Part shown: one piece after another, positions 7,126 through 12,680 of the stretch
Numbering within the stretch: position 1 is the first letter of the stretch
Layout of the letters: every line of letters starts with the position of its first letter
Origin: Pleurocapsa sp. MO_226.B13
GTDB taxonomy: Bacteria; Cyanobacteriota; Cyanobacteriia; Cyanobacteriales; Xenococcaceae
Length of the DNA: 12,680 bases
Assembly (NCBI GenBank): GCA_030064795.1
Contig: JASJEI010000107.1
Location: forward strand, 1-12,680
Direction: 5' to 3'
Notes under the pieces: model-generated
What the model was told of the DNA's origin: nothing
Seen by the model: the letters and a program-made list of their open reading frames with translations, nothing else
Databases searched by the model: none
Position numbers and translations under genes: made by a program

Positions 7126-7692
7126 TTAACCATGAAGATGATGCTTCCCAATTAAACTAACGCTGCTGGCTTGAAGTCCCTTATCACCCATATGTTCGAT
7201 CAAACGAACTTCACTACCTACCTGCAAGTCCCTCAGAGTGCAATTAAGAAGACTATTTTGGTGAAAATATACTTCATCTCCCTCAGAGGTCTCAATAAAA
7301 CCATAGCCATCCTCTGGTAAAATACCGATCACCCGACCGTGAGAAGGTATTTCATGTATCTTAGTCTTGTTCCTTTGAACGGCAGCATAGCTTTTTAGTC
7401 GACGTTGTGCAGCAGCGAAAGCATCGCGAATTGCTACATAAAGATCTTCATGAGCATGGTTTTGGGATCGGTTGCGATTAATAACCAACTCTCCCTGAGG
7501 TACAGTCAGGTTAATTCGCACGTGGTAGATATTACCCTGATGATGATGTCGATGGGGTGCTTCTACCACGACTCGACAGCTGGTAATGCGATCGTAGAAA
7601 CGATTTAATTTTTCAGTTCGTTGGCGAATTTGAGCCTCGATCGCATCACTGGGAGGAAGATCGTGAAAGGTAATTTGTAAAGGGATTTGCAT
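7126..7692 (-). CDS. HPF/RaiA-like ribosome-associated domain fused to a cold-shock domain
   Basis: The 188-residue protein joins two modules. Residues 1-110 look like the ribosome hibernation factor fold (HPF/RaiA/S30AE): MQIPLQITFHDLPPSDAIEAQI at the start, then CRVVVEAPHRHHHQGNIYHV and EDLYVAIRDAFAAAQRRLKSY. Residues 117-180 are a cold-shock domain: HGRVIGILPEDGYGFIE with the RNP1-like GYGFIE at 129-134, and the RNP2-like VYFHQN at 141-146. In known members the first half binds the 30S decoding region and the second binds single-stranded RNA. The dimerising C-terminal domain of long HPF is absent, replaced by the cold-shock domain. GAGGAGAG ahead of the ATG is a strong ribosome site. It is probably not LrtA, the usual long cyanobacterial HPF. 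The start of the gene is separated by 84 bp from the broken membrane-protein gene. Confidence 0.85.
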   Translation of the reverse strand: MQIPLQITFHDLPPSDAIEAQIRQRTEKLNRFYDRITSCRVVVEAPHRHHHQGNIYHVRINLTVPQGELVINRNRSQNHAHEDLYVAIRDAFAAAQRRLKSYAAVQRNKTKIHEIPSHGRVIGILPEDGYGFIETSEGDEVYFHQNSLLNCTLRDLQVGSEVRLIEHMGDKGLQASSVSLIGKHHLHG

Positions 7693-7776
7693 AGTCTCTC
7701 CTCAATATAATTAATAATTTAAGGGGGATCTGACCAATCACTTAGTAATTCATGCTCTTGTTGATGCTACTGATTA

Positions 7777-7991
7777 CTAACTTGCCAGTTCCATAACCTT
7801 TCCGACATGATTTAAAACTCGATCTAACAAAGTAAACCAGACGACAATCATTGCTGATAGTAAAGTAAATTCAATCAAAGCGAGCTAATCGCAGGTAAGT
7901 TAAATGTTCCCAGAAAATAGGTTAATCCAGACAGACAGAGAAACAGAAGCGGTAAACCGATTAACAATTCACAAACCTGACGGCTTTTCAT
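7777..7991 (-). pseudogene. Small two-helix membrane protein, broken by a 1-nt frameshift
   Basis: Read on the minus strand, an ATG at 7991 preceded by a strong GGGAGGTG encodes MKSRQVCELLIGLPLLFLCL (1-20) and SGLTYFLGTFNLPAISSL, ending at TGA (7875-7877). In the neighbouring frame from 7881, translation resumes at once with ALIEFTLLSAMIVVWFTLL then DRVLNHVGKVMELAS and TAG (7777-7779). Joined by one added base, the product would be about 71 residues with two hydrophobic helices and a short charged tail. Both halves look natural, and the junction is at the only place the frames meet. I do not recognise the family. A sequencing error or programmed -1 shift at the CTTTGA is possible but a one-base deletion is simplest. 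It could once have been co-transcribed with the downstream HPF/CSD gene. Confidence 0.65.
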
Positions 7992-8120
7992 CTTCCAAAC
8001 ACCTCCCTATGCATTGGTTTCAATAGTGAGGATGCTATTTTTACGGGGTGTGAATGAACACCGAACTCTCTTCTACTTTTATTATCCCTCTCTTTTTTAG
8101 TTCTGTATCCAAACAAGACA

Positions 8121-8157
8121 AAATAACTCATTGAAACAAAAACTATAAGAGTTATTT
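8121..8157. repeat. 9-bp inverted repeat
   Basis: AAATAACTC (8121-8129) pairs perfectly with GAGTTATTT (8149-8157) around a 19-nt AT-rich loop. No T-run follows the stem, so it is not an obvious terminator. Function is unknown. Confidence 0.6.
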
Positions 8158-8178
8158 CTCAAGGGAAAAGACTTTGAA

Positions 8179-8197
8179 GATAATGACTATCATTGTA
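8179..8197. promoter_or_regulatory. Fur-box-like palindrome
   Basis: GATAATGACTATCATTGTA matches the classical 19-bp Fur consensus (GATAATGATAATCATTATC) at 15 of 19 positions, including an AATGA-CTA-TCATT dyad. The site lies 188 bp before the start of the broken membrane-protein gene, which is a rather long distance for a repressor site, and no plus-strand gene starts after it. It may be an orphan site, a control site for an unseen small RNA, or chance in AT-rich DNA. Confidence 0.35.
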
Positions 8198-8253
8198 TTG
8201 CGCTCGCCTCAAAGCGTGTTTTGTTGAATTCGCTATTGCTCGATAGTAAGCTT

Positions 8254-8308
8254 AGGTGATTTCTAATTATTTTAATCTATTGGAGAGCTTGTTTCCCAGA
8301 AATCACCT
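8254..8308. repeat. 11-bp perfect inverted repeat
   Basis: AGGTGATTTCT (8254-8264) is the exact reverse complement of AGAAATCACCT (8298-8308), with a 33-nt loop. Its right arm shares bases 8305-8308 with the small hairpin next to it, so the two structures would be mutually exclusive in RNA. It lies 12 bp or more past the stop of the minus-strand host-attachment gene and could form the 3' end of that transcript, but no T-run follows. Confidence 0.65.
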
Positions 8309-8320
8309 GAATCTTCAGGT
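8305..8320 (-). terminator. Short hairpin immediately after the host-attachment gene stop
   Basis: ACCTGA (8305-8310) and TCAGGT (8315-8320) form a 6-bp stem with a 4-nt loop directly next to the TAA at 8321-8323. There is no U-tract on the minus strand, so classical intrinsic termination is doubtful. Confidence 0.3.
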
Positions 8321-8818
8321 TTATCGGCAATAGACCCGGTTGCAAGCTGGTAATAGCTCTTTTTTCGCGAGATATTCGTGAATTTGGTTTACGTCAAAAT
8401 GGCAGATATCTTTGGCTACTTCCTTAATGTTTAGGTTTTTAAATAAATTGTCAGCCATAGCTTCTCTCATGATGCCTAGAATCTGTGGTTCTGCCACTAG
8501 AATTAGTTGTCTGGCTTGATTCGCCCGAACAATATTGAGCATTGCGCTGCTAATCTGATTAGCGAACCTTTTTTCAAATTCGATCTCGTGGTTTTGACGG
8601 TGGTCATCGTAGCTATGATCTTGACCGCTTAAACCTCGGTTACGTCCAGTTTTGGTATTTGCCCAAAGCTCTCGACTTTGAAGTTCTTTTGTAGAGTCAG
8701 ATAAACATTCAGGTTCGATTAAATTGGGACCTGATTCATATTCTGATGTTGCTGCTGAATCTAAGGTGAAAAAACGCGCTTGAGTTCCATTGATAACTGC
8801 AACGGCAAATTTAGTCAT
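8321..8818 (-). CDS. Host-attachment-family protein (PF10116-like)
   Basis: The 165-residue protein matches the family annotated as 'protein required for attachment to host cells'. The signature parts are MTKFAVAVINGTQARFFTL (1-19), ESGPNLIEPECLSDSTKEL (about 28-46), ELWANTKTGRNRG, the charged DHSYDDHRQNHEIEFEKRFA, and LILVAEPQILGIMREAM. The family name comes from a rhizobial gene, and it is misleading for a free-living cyanobacterium. The fold has been compared with the eRF1/pelota-type central domain, so a ribosome-linked role is possible, but I cannot establish this from sequence. There is no signal peptide. The ATG at 8818 is preceded by AAGGTG. The gene stands alone on the minus strand between noncoding regions; the 229 bp before it are AT-rich and contain a TTGACA on the plus strand (8877) without a well-placed -10. 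Confidence 0.85.
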   Translation of the reverse strand: MTKFAVAVINGTQARFFTLDSAATSEYESGPNLIEPECLSDSTKELQSRELWANTKTGRNRGLSGQDHSYDDHRQNHEIEFEKRFANQISSAMLNIVRANQARQLILVAEPQILGIMREAMADNLFKNLNIKEVAKDICHFDVNQIHEYLAKKELLPACNRVYCR

Positions 8819-9047
8819 AACTTACACCTTGCAAAACTCTTTATACTTCGATCCTATCAATAAAATGGTATTGTGCTTGACAATTGCTAATAAAGCTAAA
8901 ATATCGCTTCTCTACACGACATCCTCATATTTTCTGTATATATATCATTTCTGTTCCACAAAATTATAAAAATCCTATTCTACTTTGAAGAATCAAAATT
9001 ATAATTTCCTGAATTTGCGAAAGTCTATGAGATGAGTTATTTCAAAA

Positions 9048-9530
9048 ATGATTATTCACAATTGCCATATCCATACCTTTACGTTTGAAGCCGTTCCCGA
9101 ATATTTTGTGCCGTTCGGCTTGGTTAGATTCTTAGCTAAAAACAAATTTTCCAGACCTATCGCCCGATTTCTCAACTATTTGAATCCATTTAGCACGGAC
9201 GATTTGTTCGATCGCTATGCAGCATTCATCAGAATCGGGACTTCGTAAAAGCAAGAACATATCTTTAAAGATCTCCAAAAGTTTTATCCCCTAGGTAGTC
9301 GATTTGTCATTCTCAGTATGGATCTGAAATACATGGCTGCGGGCAAGAGTTCGCAATCTTTTAGAGAGCAACTAACTGAATAGACTCAATTAAAACAAAA
9401 GTATCGCGAGTTGTGTCTGCCGTTTATCTGTCTCGATCCGAGGCGAGATGGAGTTGTGGAGTTAGGCATTGAATACTTAGAGGAACGTAATTTTGCGGGC
9501 ATTAAACTCTATCCAGTAATTAGTATTTAG
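9048..9530 (+). pseudogene. Amidohydrolase-family relic with two in-frame stops and missing C-terminus
   Basis: From the ATG at 9048 one uninterrupted frame of 160 codons continues through two nonsense codons: TAA at 9246-9248 and TAG at 9381-9383, then TAG at 9528-9530. The N-terminal NCHIHTF carries the H-x-H metal-binding motif of amidohydrolases. Downstream in the same frame are FKDLQKFYPLGSRFVILSMD, then after the second stop LCLPFICLDPRRDG and NFAGIKLYP, which resembles the family's 'GIKLYP' strand. The remaining barrel, including the later His and Asp ligands, is absent. No frameshift is needed, so the decay is by point mutations plus 3' loss. Neighbouring genes use all three stops normally, so code reassignment is excluded. 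There is no convincing Shine-Dalgarno sequence. Confidence 0.75.
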
Positions 9531-9590
9531 TTGTTCGTGGGGATAATAACTTATTTGAAAGTTAATGGCGTAACTTCTAAATTTAAAATA

Positions 9591-9619
9591 TTGACCTCCA
9601 AATTTTTGAAGACTCTAAT
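9591..9619 (+). promoter_or_regulatory. Sigma-70-type promoter for the EF-G paralogue
   Basis: TTGACC (9591-9596) and TCTAAT (9614-9619) are separated by exactly 17 bp. Each hexamer differs from the TTGACA/TATAAT consensus at one position. A start near 9626 would leave a leader of about 50 nt before the ATG at 9677, which itself lacks a good ribosome site. Confidence 0.45.
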
Positions 9620-9676
9620 TTTTTTTCACTTCCCCCGCCCCAGTCAATCGTTAATCTTAATTTCTCGATACGTGCT

Positions 9677-10630
9677 ATGATTTGTTGTCAAAAACTGCGT
9701 AACATTGGGATTTCTGCCCACATTGATGGGGGTAAAACCACTATTTCCGAGCGAATTCTCTTTTACACGGGCAAAATCCATCAAATGCACGAGGTAAAGG
9801 GAGATGAAGATGGTGCGACTATGGATTACATGGAGTTGGAAAAAGAAAAAGGGATTACCATTACCTCTGCTGCAACTACCTGTTTTTGGCACGATACCCA
9901 AATCAACTTAATCGATACTCCCGGTCATGTAGACTTTTCGATCGAAGTCGAGCGCTCGCTGCGAGTTCTGGACGGGGCAATTATGGTGCTGTGTGGAGTA
10001 GCTGGGGTACAGTCTCAGTCTTTTACAGTAGATCGGCAGATGAAACGCTACCGTATCCCCAGAATTGCTTTTGTTAATAAACTCGATCGCCTGGGGGCAA
10101 ATCCGTTGCGAGTAGTGTCAGCCTTAAAGGAGAAATTGGGCTTAAATCCCCTACTTTTACAATATCCCATCGGTGCAGAAGATAGGTTTGAGGGAGTTAT
10201 CGATTTGATCGAGATGAAGGCAAATTATTATGAGGGAGAACATGGCGAACGGCTAGTTAGTAAACCAATTCCCGAACATCTACAACTAGAAGCACAAACA
10301 GCTAGAGAGGAATTACTCGATCGCGTCTCGATTCTCTCCGAAGAGATGATGGAGAAAATACTGGCAGAATCAGAAATACCTGCACAACTTATCTGGGATA
10401 CGATTCGTCGGGGGACTCTGAGCCTAGAATTCACCCCCGTACTGTTAGGCTCGGCACTGAAAAACAAAGGCATCCAAAACTTACTCGATGCCGTCTCGCT
10501 TTATTTGCCTTCACCCGTAGAAAGGGAATTAGTCACCGCTACCAAGATCTCTACCAAAGAGGAAGTTAAAGTCAATCCCCAACCTGACAGCCCAGGGCAA
10601 ACGCATCTAAATTCTGTAAACCTTACTTAG
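9677..10630 (+). CDS. EF-G paralogue, N-terminal fragment (GTPase domain)
   Basis: The fragment holds the GTP-binding domain: P-loop AHIDGGKTT (14-22, with Gly18 where most EF-Gs have Ala), the switch I stretch EKEKGITI (55-62), G3 DTPGHVDF (80-87), G4 NKLD (134-137) and the G5-like GSALKNKG near residue 265. It runs into the start of domain II. The last 12 residues ([11 protein letters not shown]) are encoded by the inserted element and end at its TAG. Alone it could at best hydrolyse GTP; it lacks domains II-V needed for translocation. Confidence 0.75.
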   Translation: MICCQKLRNIGISAHIDGGKTTISERILFYTGKIHQMHEVKGDEDGATMDYMELEKEKGITITSAATTCFWHDTQINLIDTPGHVDFSIEVERSLRVLDGAIMVLCGVAGVQSQSFTVDRQMKRYRIPRIAFVNKLDRLGANPLRVVSALKEKLGLNPLLLQYPIGAEDRFEGVIDLIEMKANYYEGEHGERLVSKPIPEHLQLEAQTAREELLDRVSILSEEMMEKILAESEIPAQLIWDTIRRGTLSLEFTPVLLGSALKNKGIQNLLDAVSLYLPSPVERELVTATKISTKEEVKVNPQPDSPGQTHLNSVNLT

Positions 10631-10718
10631 CAAGACTTTCAAATTTTAGTTACAAAACTAAATAATGGCTCAAACCTTTATCCCGTAAGCATTGTAAAAA
10701 TAAGGTGCGTTTGCCCTG
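10593..10718. mobile_element. 126-bp MITE with 13-bp terminal inverted repeats and 10-bp target duplication
   Basis: The ends CAGGGCAAACGCA (10593-10605) and TGCGTTTGCCCTG (10706-10718) are exact inverted copies, and similarity continues imperfectly for about 20 bp further inward (about 13 of 21). CCTGACAGCC is present directly on both sides (10583-10592 and 10719-10728), a clean 10-bp target duplication. The centre carries a 7-bp hairpin (TTTAGTT 10645-10651, AACTAAA 10656-10662), so the element is nearly palindromic. It codes for nothing. A 10-bp duplication would fit a DDE transposase of the broad IS4 group acting in trans, but I cannot name the family. Confidence 0.85.
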
Positions 10719-10733
10719 CCTGACAGCCCTGTA

Positions 10734-11858
10734 GTGGCATTGGCGTTTAAGCTAATCGATGACGAGTTTGGGCAGCTTACTTATACTCGCATTTATTCAG
10801 GGACATTAAACAAGGGCGATCGCCTAATTAATACTCGCACTCAGCAAAAGATCCGCGTGCGTCGTTTAGTCAGAATTGAGGTAGACAAAAGGCAAGAACT
10901 AGAATCGGCGACAGTGGGAGAGATTGTCGGCTTGATGGGTATTGAATGTGCTTCTGGAGACACGCTTTGTTCTCTGGGTACAAATCTGGCTCTGGAAGGA
11001 ATATTAACCCCAGACCCCGTAATGACTCTGGCAATTACTCCGCAAAATCAAGAAGATAGCGATTGCATTACTAAAGCCCTGAATCACTTTGTCAAAGAAG
11101 ACCCCACTTTGCATATTACTACCGATCCTGAATCAAATAAAACCCTAATTTCAGGTATGGGAGAACTGCATTTAGATATCTATTTGGAACGGATGAAACG
11201 GGAGTATCACGCCGAGGCTTATATCGGTGCCCCCGCCGTTGCCTATCGAGAAACTATTACTCAAGCTGCTACTTTTGATTACACTGTGCAACAACAAATT
11301 GGTAAAACCGAACAATACGCTCAAGTTAGAGGACGCATAGAACTCTATTCGTCACGCTTTTTGTTTGAAGATCGGGTCAGTAAAAAGGAAATTCCGACTC
11401 AGTTTATTTCAGCTTGCGAACAGGGATTTCGCGATGCCGTGAATACAGGTTGGCTGAAAGGGTATCCAATTATAGGTGTAAAAGTCATCCTCGAAGGTGG
11501 TGCTTTCGATTCTACCCATTCTTCGGAAATGGCATTTCGGATTGCGGCGAGGAATGGCTTTGAACAGGGATTTGCCGCAGCCAAACCAACTATCCTCGAA
11601 CCGATGATGCTCTTGGAAGTAGAAACTCCCAGTGAGTTTTTAGGTAAAATCCAAGGCAAACTAATCTCGCGTCGTGCTTTATTACTTGGTTCGTCTACTA
11701 GAGACAATTTCGAGATCGTTCGCGCTGAGGTACCTCTAGCAGAAATGTTGGGCTACTCGACAGAATTGCGATCGCTCTCTCACGGCATGGCAACTTTTTC
11801 GATGGAATTTGCCGAATATCGACCTTTACCTGAAAATCTGGTTGATTCGCTGAGATAA
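10734..11858 (+). CDS. EF-G paralogue, C-terminal fragment (domains II-V)
   Basis: A GTG at 10734 opens a 374-residue frame with no ribosome site near it, so reinitiation is unlikely. Order: domain II barrel (DDEFGQLTYTRIYSG, KGDRLIN), domain III (LHITTDPESNKTLISGMGEL then HLDIYLERMKREY), domain IV (GGAFDSTHSSEMAFRIAARN) and domain V (LLEVETPSEFLGKIQGKL and ELRSLSHGMATFSMEF). The preserved reading frame and conserved motifs suggest the insertion is recent. The TAA is followed by a HIP1 site at 11861 and then a 92-codon gene. Confidence 0.75.
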   Translation: MALAFKLIDDEFGQLTYTRIYSGTLNKGDRLINTRTQQKIRVRRLVRIEVDKRQELESATVGEIVGLMGIECASGDTLCSLGTNLALEGILTPDPVMTLAITPQNQEDSDCITKALNHFVKEDPTLHITTDPESNKTLISGMGELHLDIYLERMKREYHAEAYIGAPAVAYRETITQAATFDYTVQQQIGKTEQYAQVRGRIELYSSRFLFEDRVSKKEIPTQFISACEQGFRDAVNTGWLKGYPIIGVKVILEGGAFDSTHSSEMAFRIAARNGFEQGFAAAKPTILEPMMLLEVETPSEFLGKIQGKLISRRALLLGSSTRDNFEIVRAEVPLAEMLGYSTELRSLSHGMATFSMEFAEYRPLPENLVDSLR

Positions 11859-11911
11859 GGCGATCGCTTTTGATCTTTTTGCACAAATAGAATCTAAAAC
11901 TCGAATTAGCC

Positions 11912-12190
11912 ATGAAACAAGCCAAATGTAATTCACTATGTACAATTCTATTAACTTTAAGTGCGGTCTTTTTTACCTGGCTCGAGCCAATTGATGCAAA
12001 TATGGCGCTCGCCCAAGTTACTATTCCAGCTAGTTTAGTTCCTGCCCCTAGTTTGCAGCAGAAACAACCTCAACCAGCATTAACTTCAAACACGAATGCT
12101 TTACCTGCCGAAGTTCAAAGTGCCGTACTGGAAGATGCTACCCGACGAACTAGCAAAACCGTCGCCACTTTAAGTTTGAGTTTAGACTAG
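11912..12190 (+). CDS. Small secreted hypothetical protein, probably 3'-truncated
   Basis: The 92-residue product has a signal peptide: a basic start (MKQAKCN), a hydrophobic core (LCTILLTLSAVFFTW) and an ALA-Q cleavage site near residue 34 (MALAQ). A proline- and glutamine-rich linker follows, then LPAEVQSAVLEDATRRTSKT. That last stretch recalls cyanobacterial secreted proteins with an LP..V..AVL.D...R pattern, which usually continue with a conserved Trp/Cys segment. That continuation is absent here: the frame ends soon afterwards at TAG, and the transposase remnant begins about 75 bp downstream. The gene may therefore have lost its 3' end to that insertion. No strong ribosome site precedes the ATG. 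The location is inferred as periplasmic or external. Confidence 0.5.
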   Translation: MKQAKCNSLCTILLTLSAVFFTWLEPIDANMALAQVTIPASLVPAPSLQQKQPQPALTSNTNALPAEVQSAVLEDATRRTSKTVATLSLSLD

Positions 12191-12266
12191 AAGTTGACTA
12201 AATAATCAATTCAACAAGTAAACAAATTGAGAAAATAAACTTTATTCCGCCAAAAAGCGGGGAAAA

Positions 12267-12570
12267 TCAAGCTGATTTACTCTCTTCTTTCGCTTTTTTC
12301 TGACTTTCAAAACGACCTTTCCCTTTCTTCACGATAGGAAATCGGATTTTTTTAGTCCGAATTCTGCCTTTTTGCCAACCAGGCGATTTTCCGCGGGGTT
12401 TGGGAAAACGAGCCGGAGTGCCAATCCTGGCAATAACTGTCCCAAAACTTTGAGCAACTCTTCGGTGGAGTTAAATTAACCTGTGGTTTCTGCCAAGGTA
12501 AGGGATTATCCAGGATAAGGTCTCGTGCCAGCCATAACTCCCCTGACTTTTCACGGGATCTTTTTTTCAA
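12267..12570 (-). pseudogene. Transposase C-terminal remnant with a 1-nt frameshift
   Basis: On the minus strand the frame from 12570 reads ELWLARDLILDNPLPWQKP then VNLTP. At 12465 one extra C shifts the frame. In the +1 frame translation continues as RRVAQSFGTVIARIGTPARF, then PKPRGKSPGWQKG and RFPIVKKGKGR, ending at TGA (12267-12269). Removing that base gives VNLTPRRVAQSFGTVIARIG, which has the look of the C-terminus of cyanobacterial DDE transposases rich in 'KPRGKSPGW'. The catalytic D-D-E part is missing; upstream the frame becomes unfamiliar (about 12545-12600) and reaches a stop. The family number is not certain. It is an old, inactive insertion-sequence scar. The 12191-12266 stretch beside it holds only AT-rich DNA and a small CCGC/GCGG hairpin, without a terminal repeat I can define. 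Confidence 0.7.
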
Positions 12571-12596
12571 TAAAGCGATCGCTAAACCACCGATTC

Positions 12597-12660
12597 CCCA
12601 AGGCTTATTTTCCCGTTATCGATTGTCATTAAGCCAAAATTATTGAAAATAAGCCTTGGG
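12597..12660. repeat. 16-bp perfect inverted repeat
   Basis: CCCAAGGCTTATTTTC (12597-12612) is the exact reverse complement of GAAAATAAGCCTTGGG (12645-12660), with a 32-nt spacer. There is no T-run, so it is not a typical terminator. It lies just upstream of the transposase remnant and may be part of a mobile-element end or an inverted duplication. The window ends 20 bp later. Confidence 0.8.
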
Positions 12661-12680
12661 AGGAAATCCAGTTCTGGAGG

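Larger units (their letters stand above)
7992..8320. other. Structured non-coding intergenic region
   Basis: No convincing coding sequence was found in these 329 bp on either strand; a 26-codon plus-strand ORF near 8054 lacks support. The region holds four palindromic structures, listed separately: a 9-bp inverted repeat, a Fur-box-like site, an 11-bp inverted repeat, and a short hairpin touching the stop of the host-attachment gene. No promoter was clear enough to annotate. Confidence 0.6.
9677..11858 (+). pseudogene. EF-G paralogue interrupted by a 126-bp palindromic element
   Basis: The locus encodes a complete translation elongation factor G, the GTPase that moves tRNA and mRNA through the ribosome, cut in two. 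The first 305 codons or so (to 10592) and the stretch from 10729 join in frame as PQPDSP/VVALAFKL once 136 bp (the element plus one 10-bp duplication) are taken out. 136 is not a multiple of three, and the element brings a stop (TAG at 10628), so the two halves lie in different frames. The restored protein would be about 681 residues, a normal EF-G length. The switch regions and [13 protein letters not shown] resemble mitochondrial EF-G1 and the bacterial paralogues (spdEFG-like) rather than housekeeping FusA, so the cell probably keeps another copy. Confidence 0.9.

Noticed and set aside
8877..8902. TTGACA with TAAAAT as a plus-strand promoter for the amidohydrolase relic
   Set aside because: The spacing is 14 bp, too short, and the region is AT-rich enough to give such hits by chance.
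9246..9383. Stop-codon reassignment or programmed readthrough in the amidohydrolase frame
   Set aside because: Both TAA and TAG would need to be read through. Intact genes here end at TAA, TAG and TGA as usual, and the protein's C-terminal half is missing anyway.
9644..9901. 85-codon minus-strand ORF over the EF-G start
   Set aside because: Shadow of the conserved GTPase domain in another frame.
10734..10760. GTG at 10734 as a true start of a separate gene
   Set aside because: No ribosome site is near, and the sequence continues an EF-G domain II interrupted by the element.

Overview
The window looks like chromosomal DNA of a cyanobacterium. The palindrome GCGATCGC (HIP1) occurs at least ten times (for example at 344, 1316 and 1620). 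The gene content also fits: HPF plus cold-shock protein, host-attachment-family protein, AmmeMemoRadiSam enzyme, and a transposase C-terminus rich in 'KPRGKSPGW'. GC content is moderate, genes sit on both strands, and stop codons follow the standard code. No rRNA, tRNA or CRISPR array was seen. No complete insertion sequence was seen, only short MITE-like elements and one transposase remnant.

Layout. 1-1750: the 3' part of a CapA-family gene, a small hypothetical gene, a MITE-like repeat (1377-1515), and a 68-codon ferredoxin-type ORF that looks like an internally deleted nitroreductase. 1750-4710: a hairpin leader, an AmmeMemoRadiSam radical SAM enzyme followed 21 bp later by a THUMP-domain protein, then a divergent PRPP synthetase. 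4737-7692: a kinase-like protein (minus), the RNA 3'-phosphate cyclase RtcA (plus), and an HPF/cold-shock fusion (minus). 7777-9530: a frameshifted two-helix membrane protein, a structured non-coding stretch with a Fur-box-like palindrome, a host-attachment-family protein, and an amidohydrolase relic with two in-frame stops. 9591-11858: an EF-G paralogue with a plausible promoter, split by a 126-bp palindromic element with a 10-bp target duplication. 11912-12680: a short secreted protein, a frameshifted transposase remnant, and a 16-bp inverted repeat.

How the genes may work together. Several intact genes point to RNA and ribosome stress: RtcA repairs RNA 3' ends, the HPF/CSD fusion should bind ribosomes and RNA, the THUMP protein should bind RNA, and EF-G (now broken) acts on ribosomes. 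PRPP synthetase and the AmmeMemoRadiSam enzyme may belong to the same accessory module. This is inferred from gene content only; the opposing strands rule out a single operon.

The right half is decaying. Between 7.7 and 12.6 kb there are four clearly disrupted genes, each broken differently (1-nt frameshift, nonsense codons, element insertion, frameshifted transposase), plus a possibly truncated secreted protein. The most informative observation is the EF-G paralogue: removing the element and one copy of its target duplication restores a single reading frame of about 681 codons.
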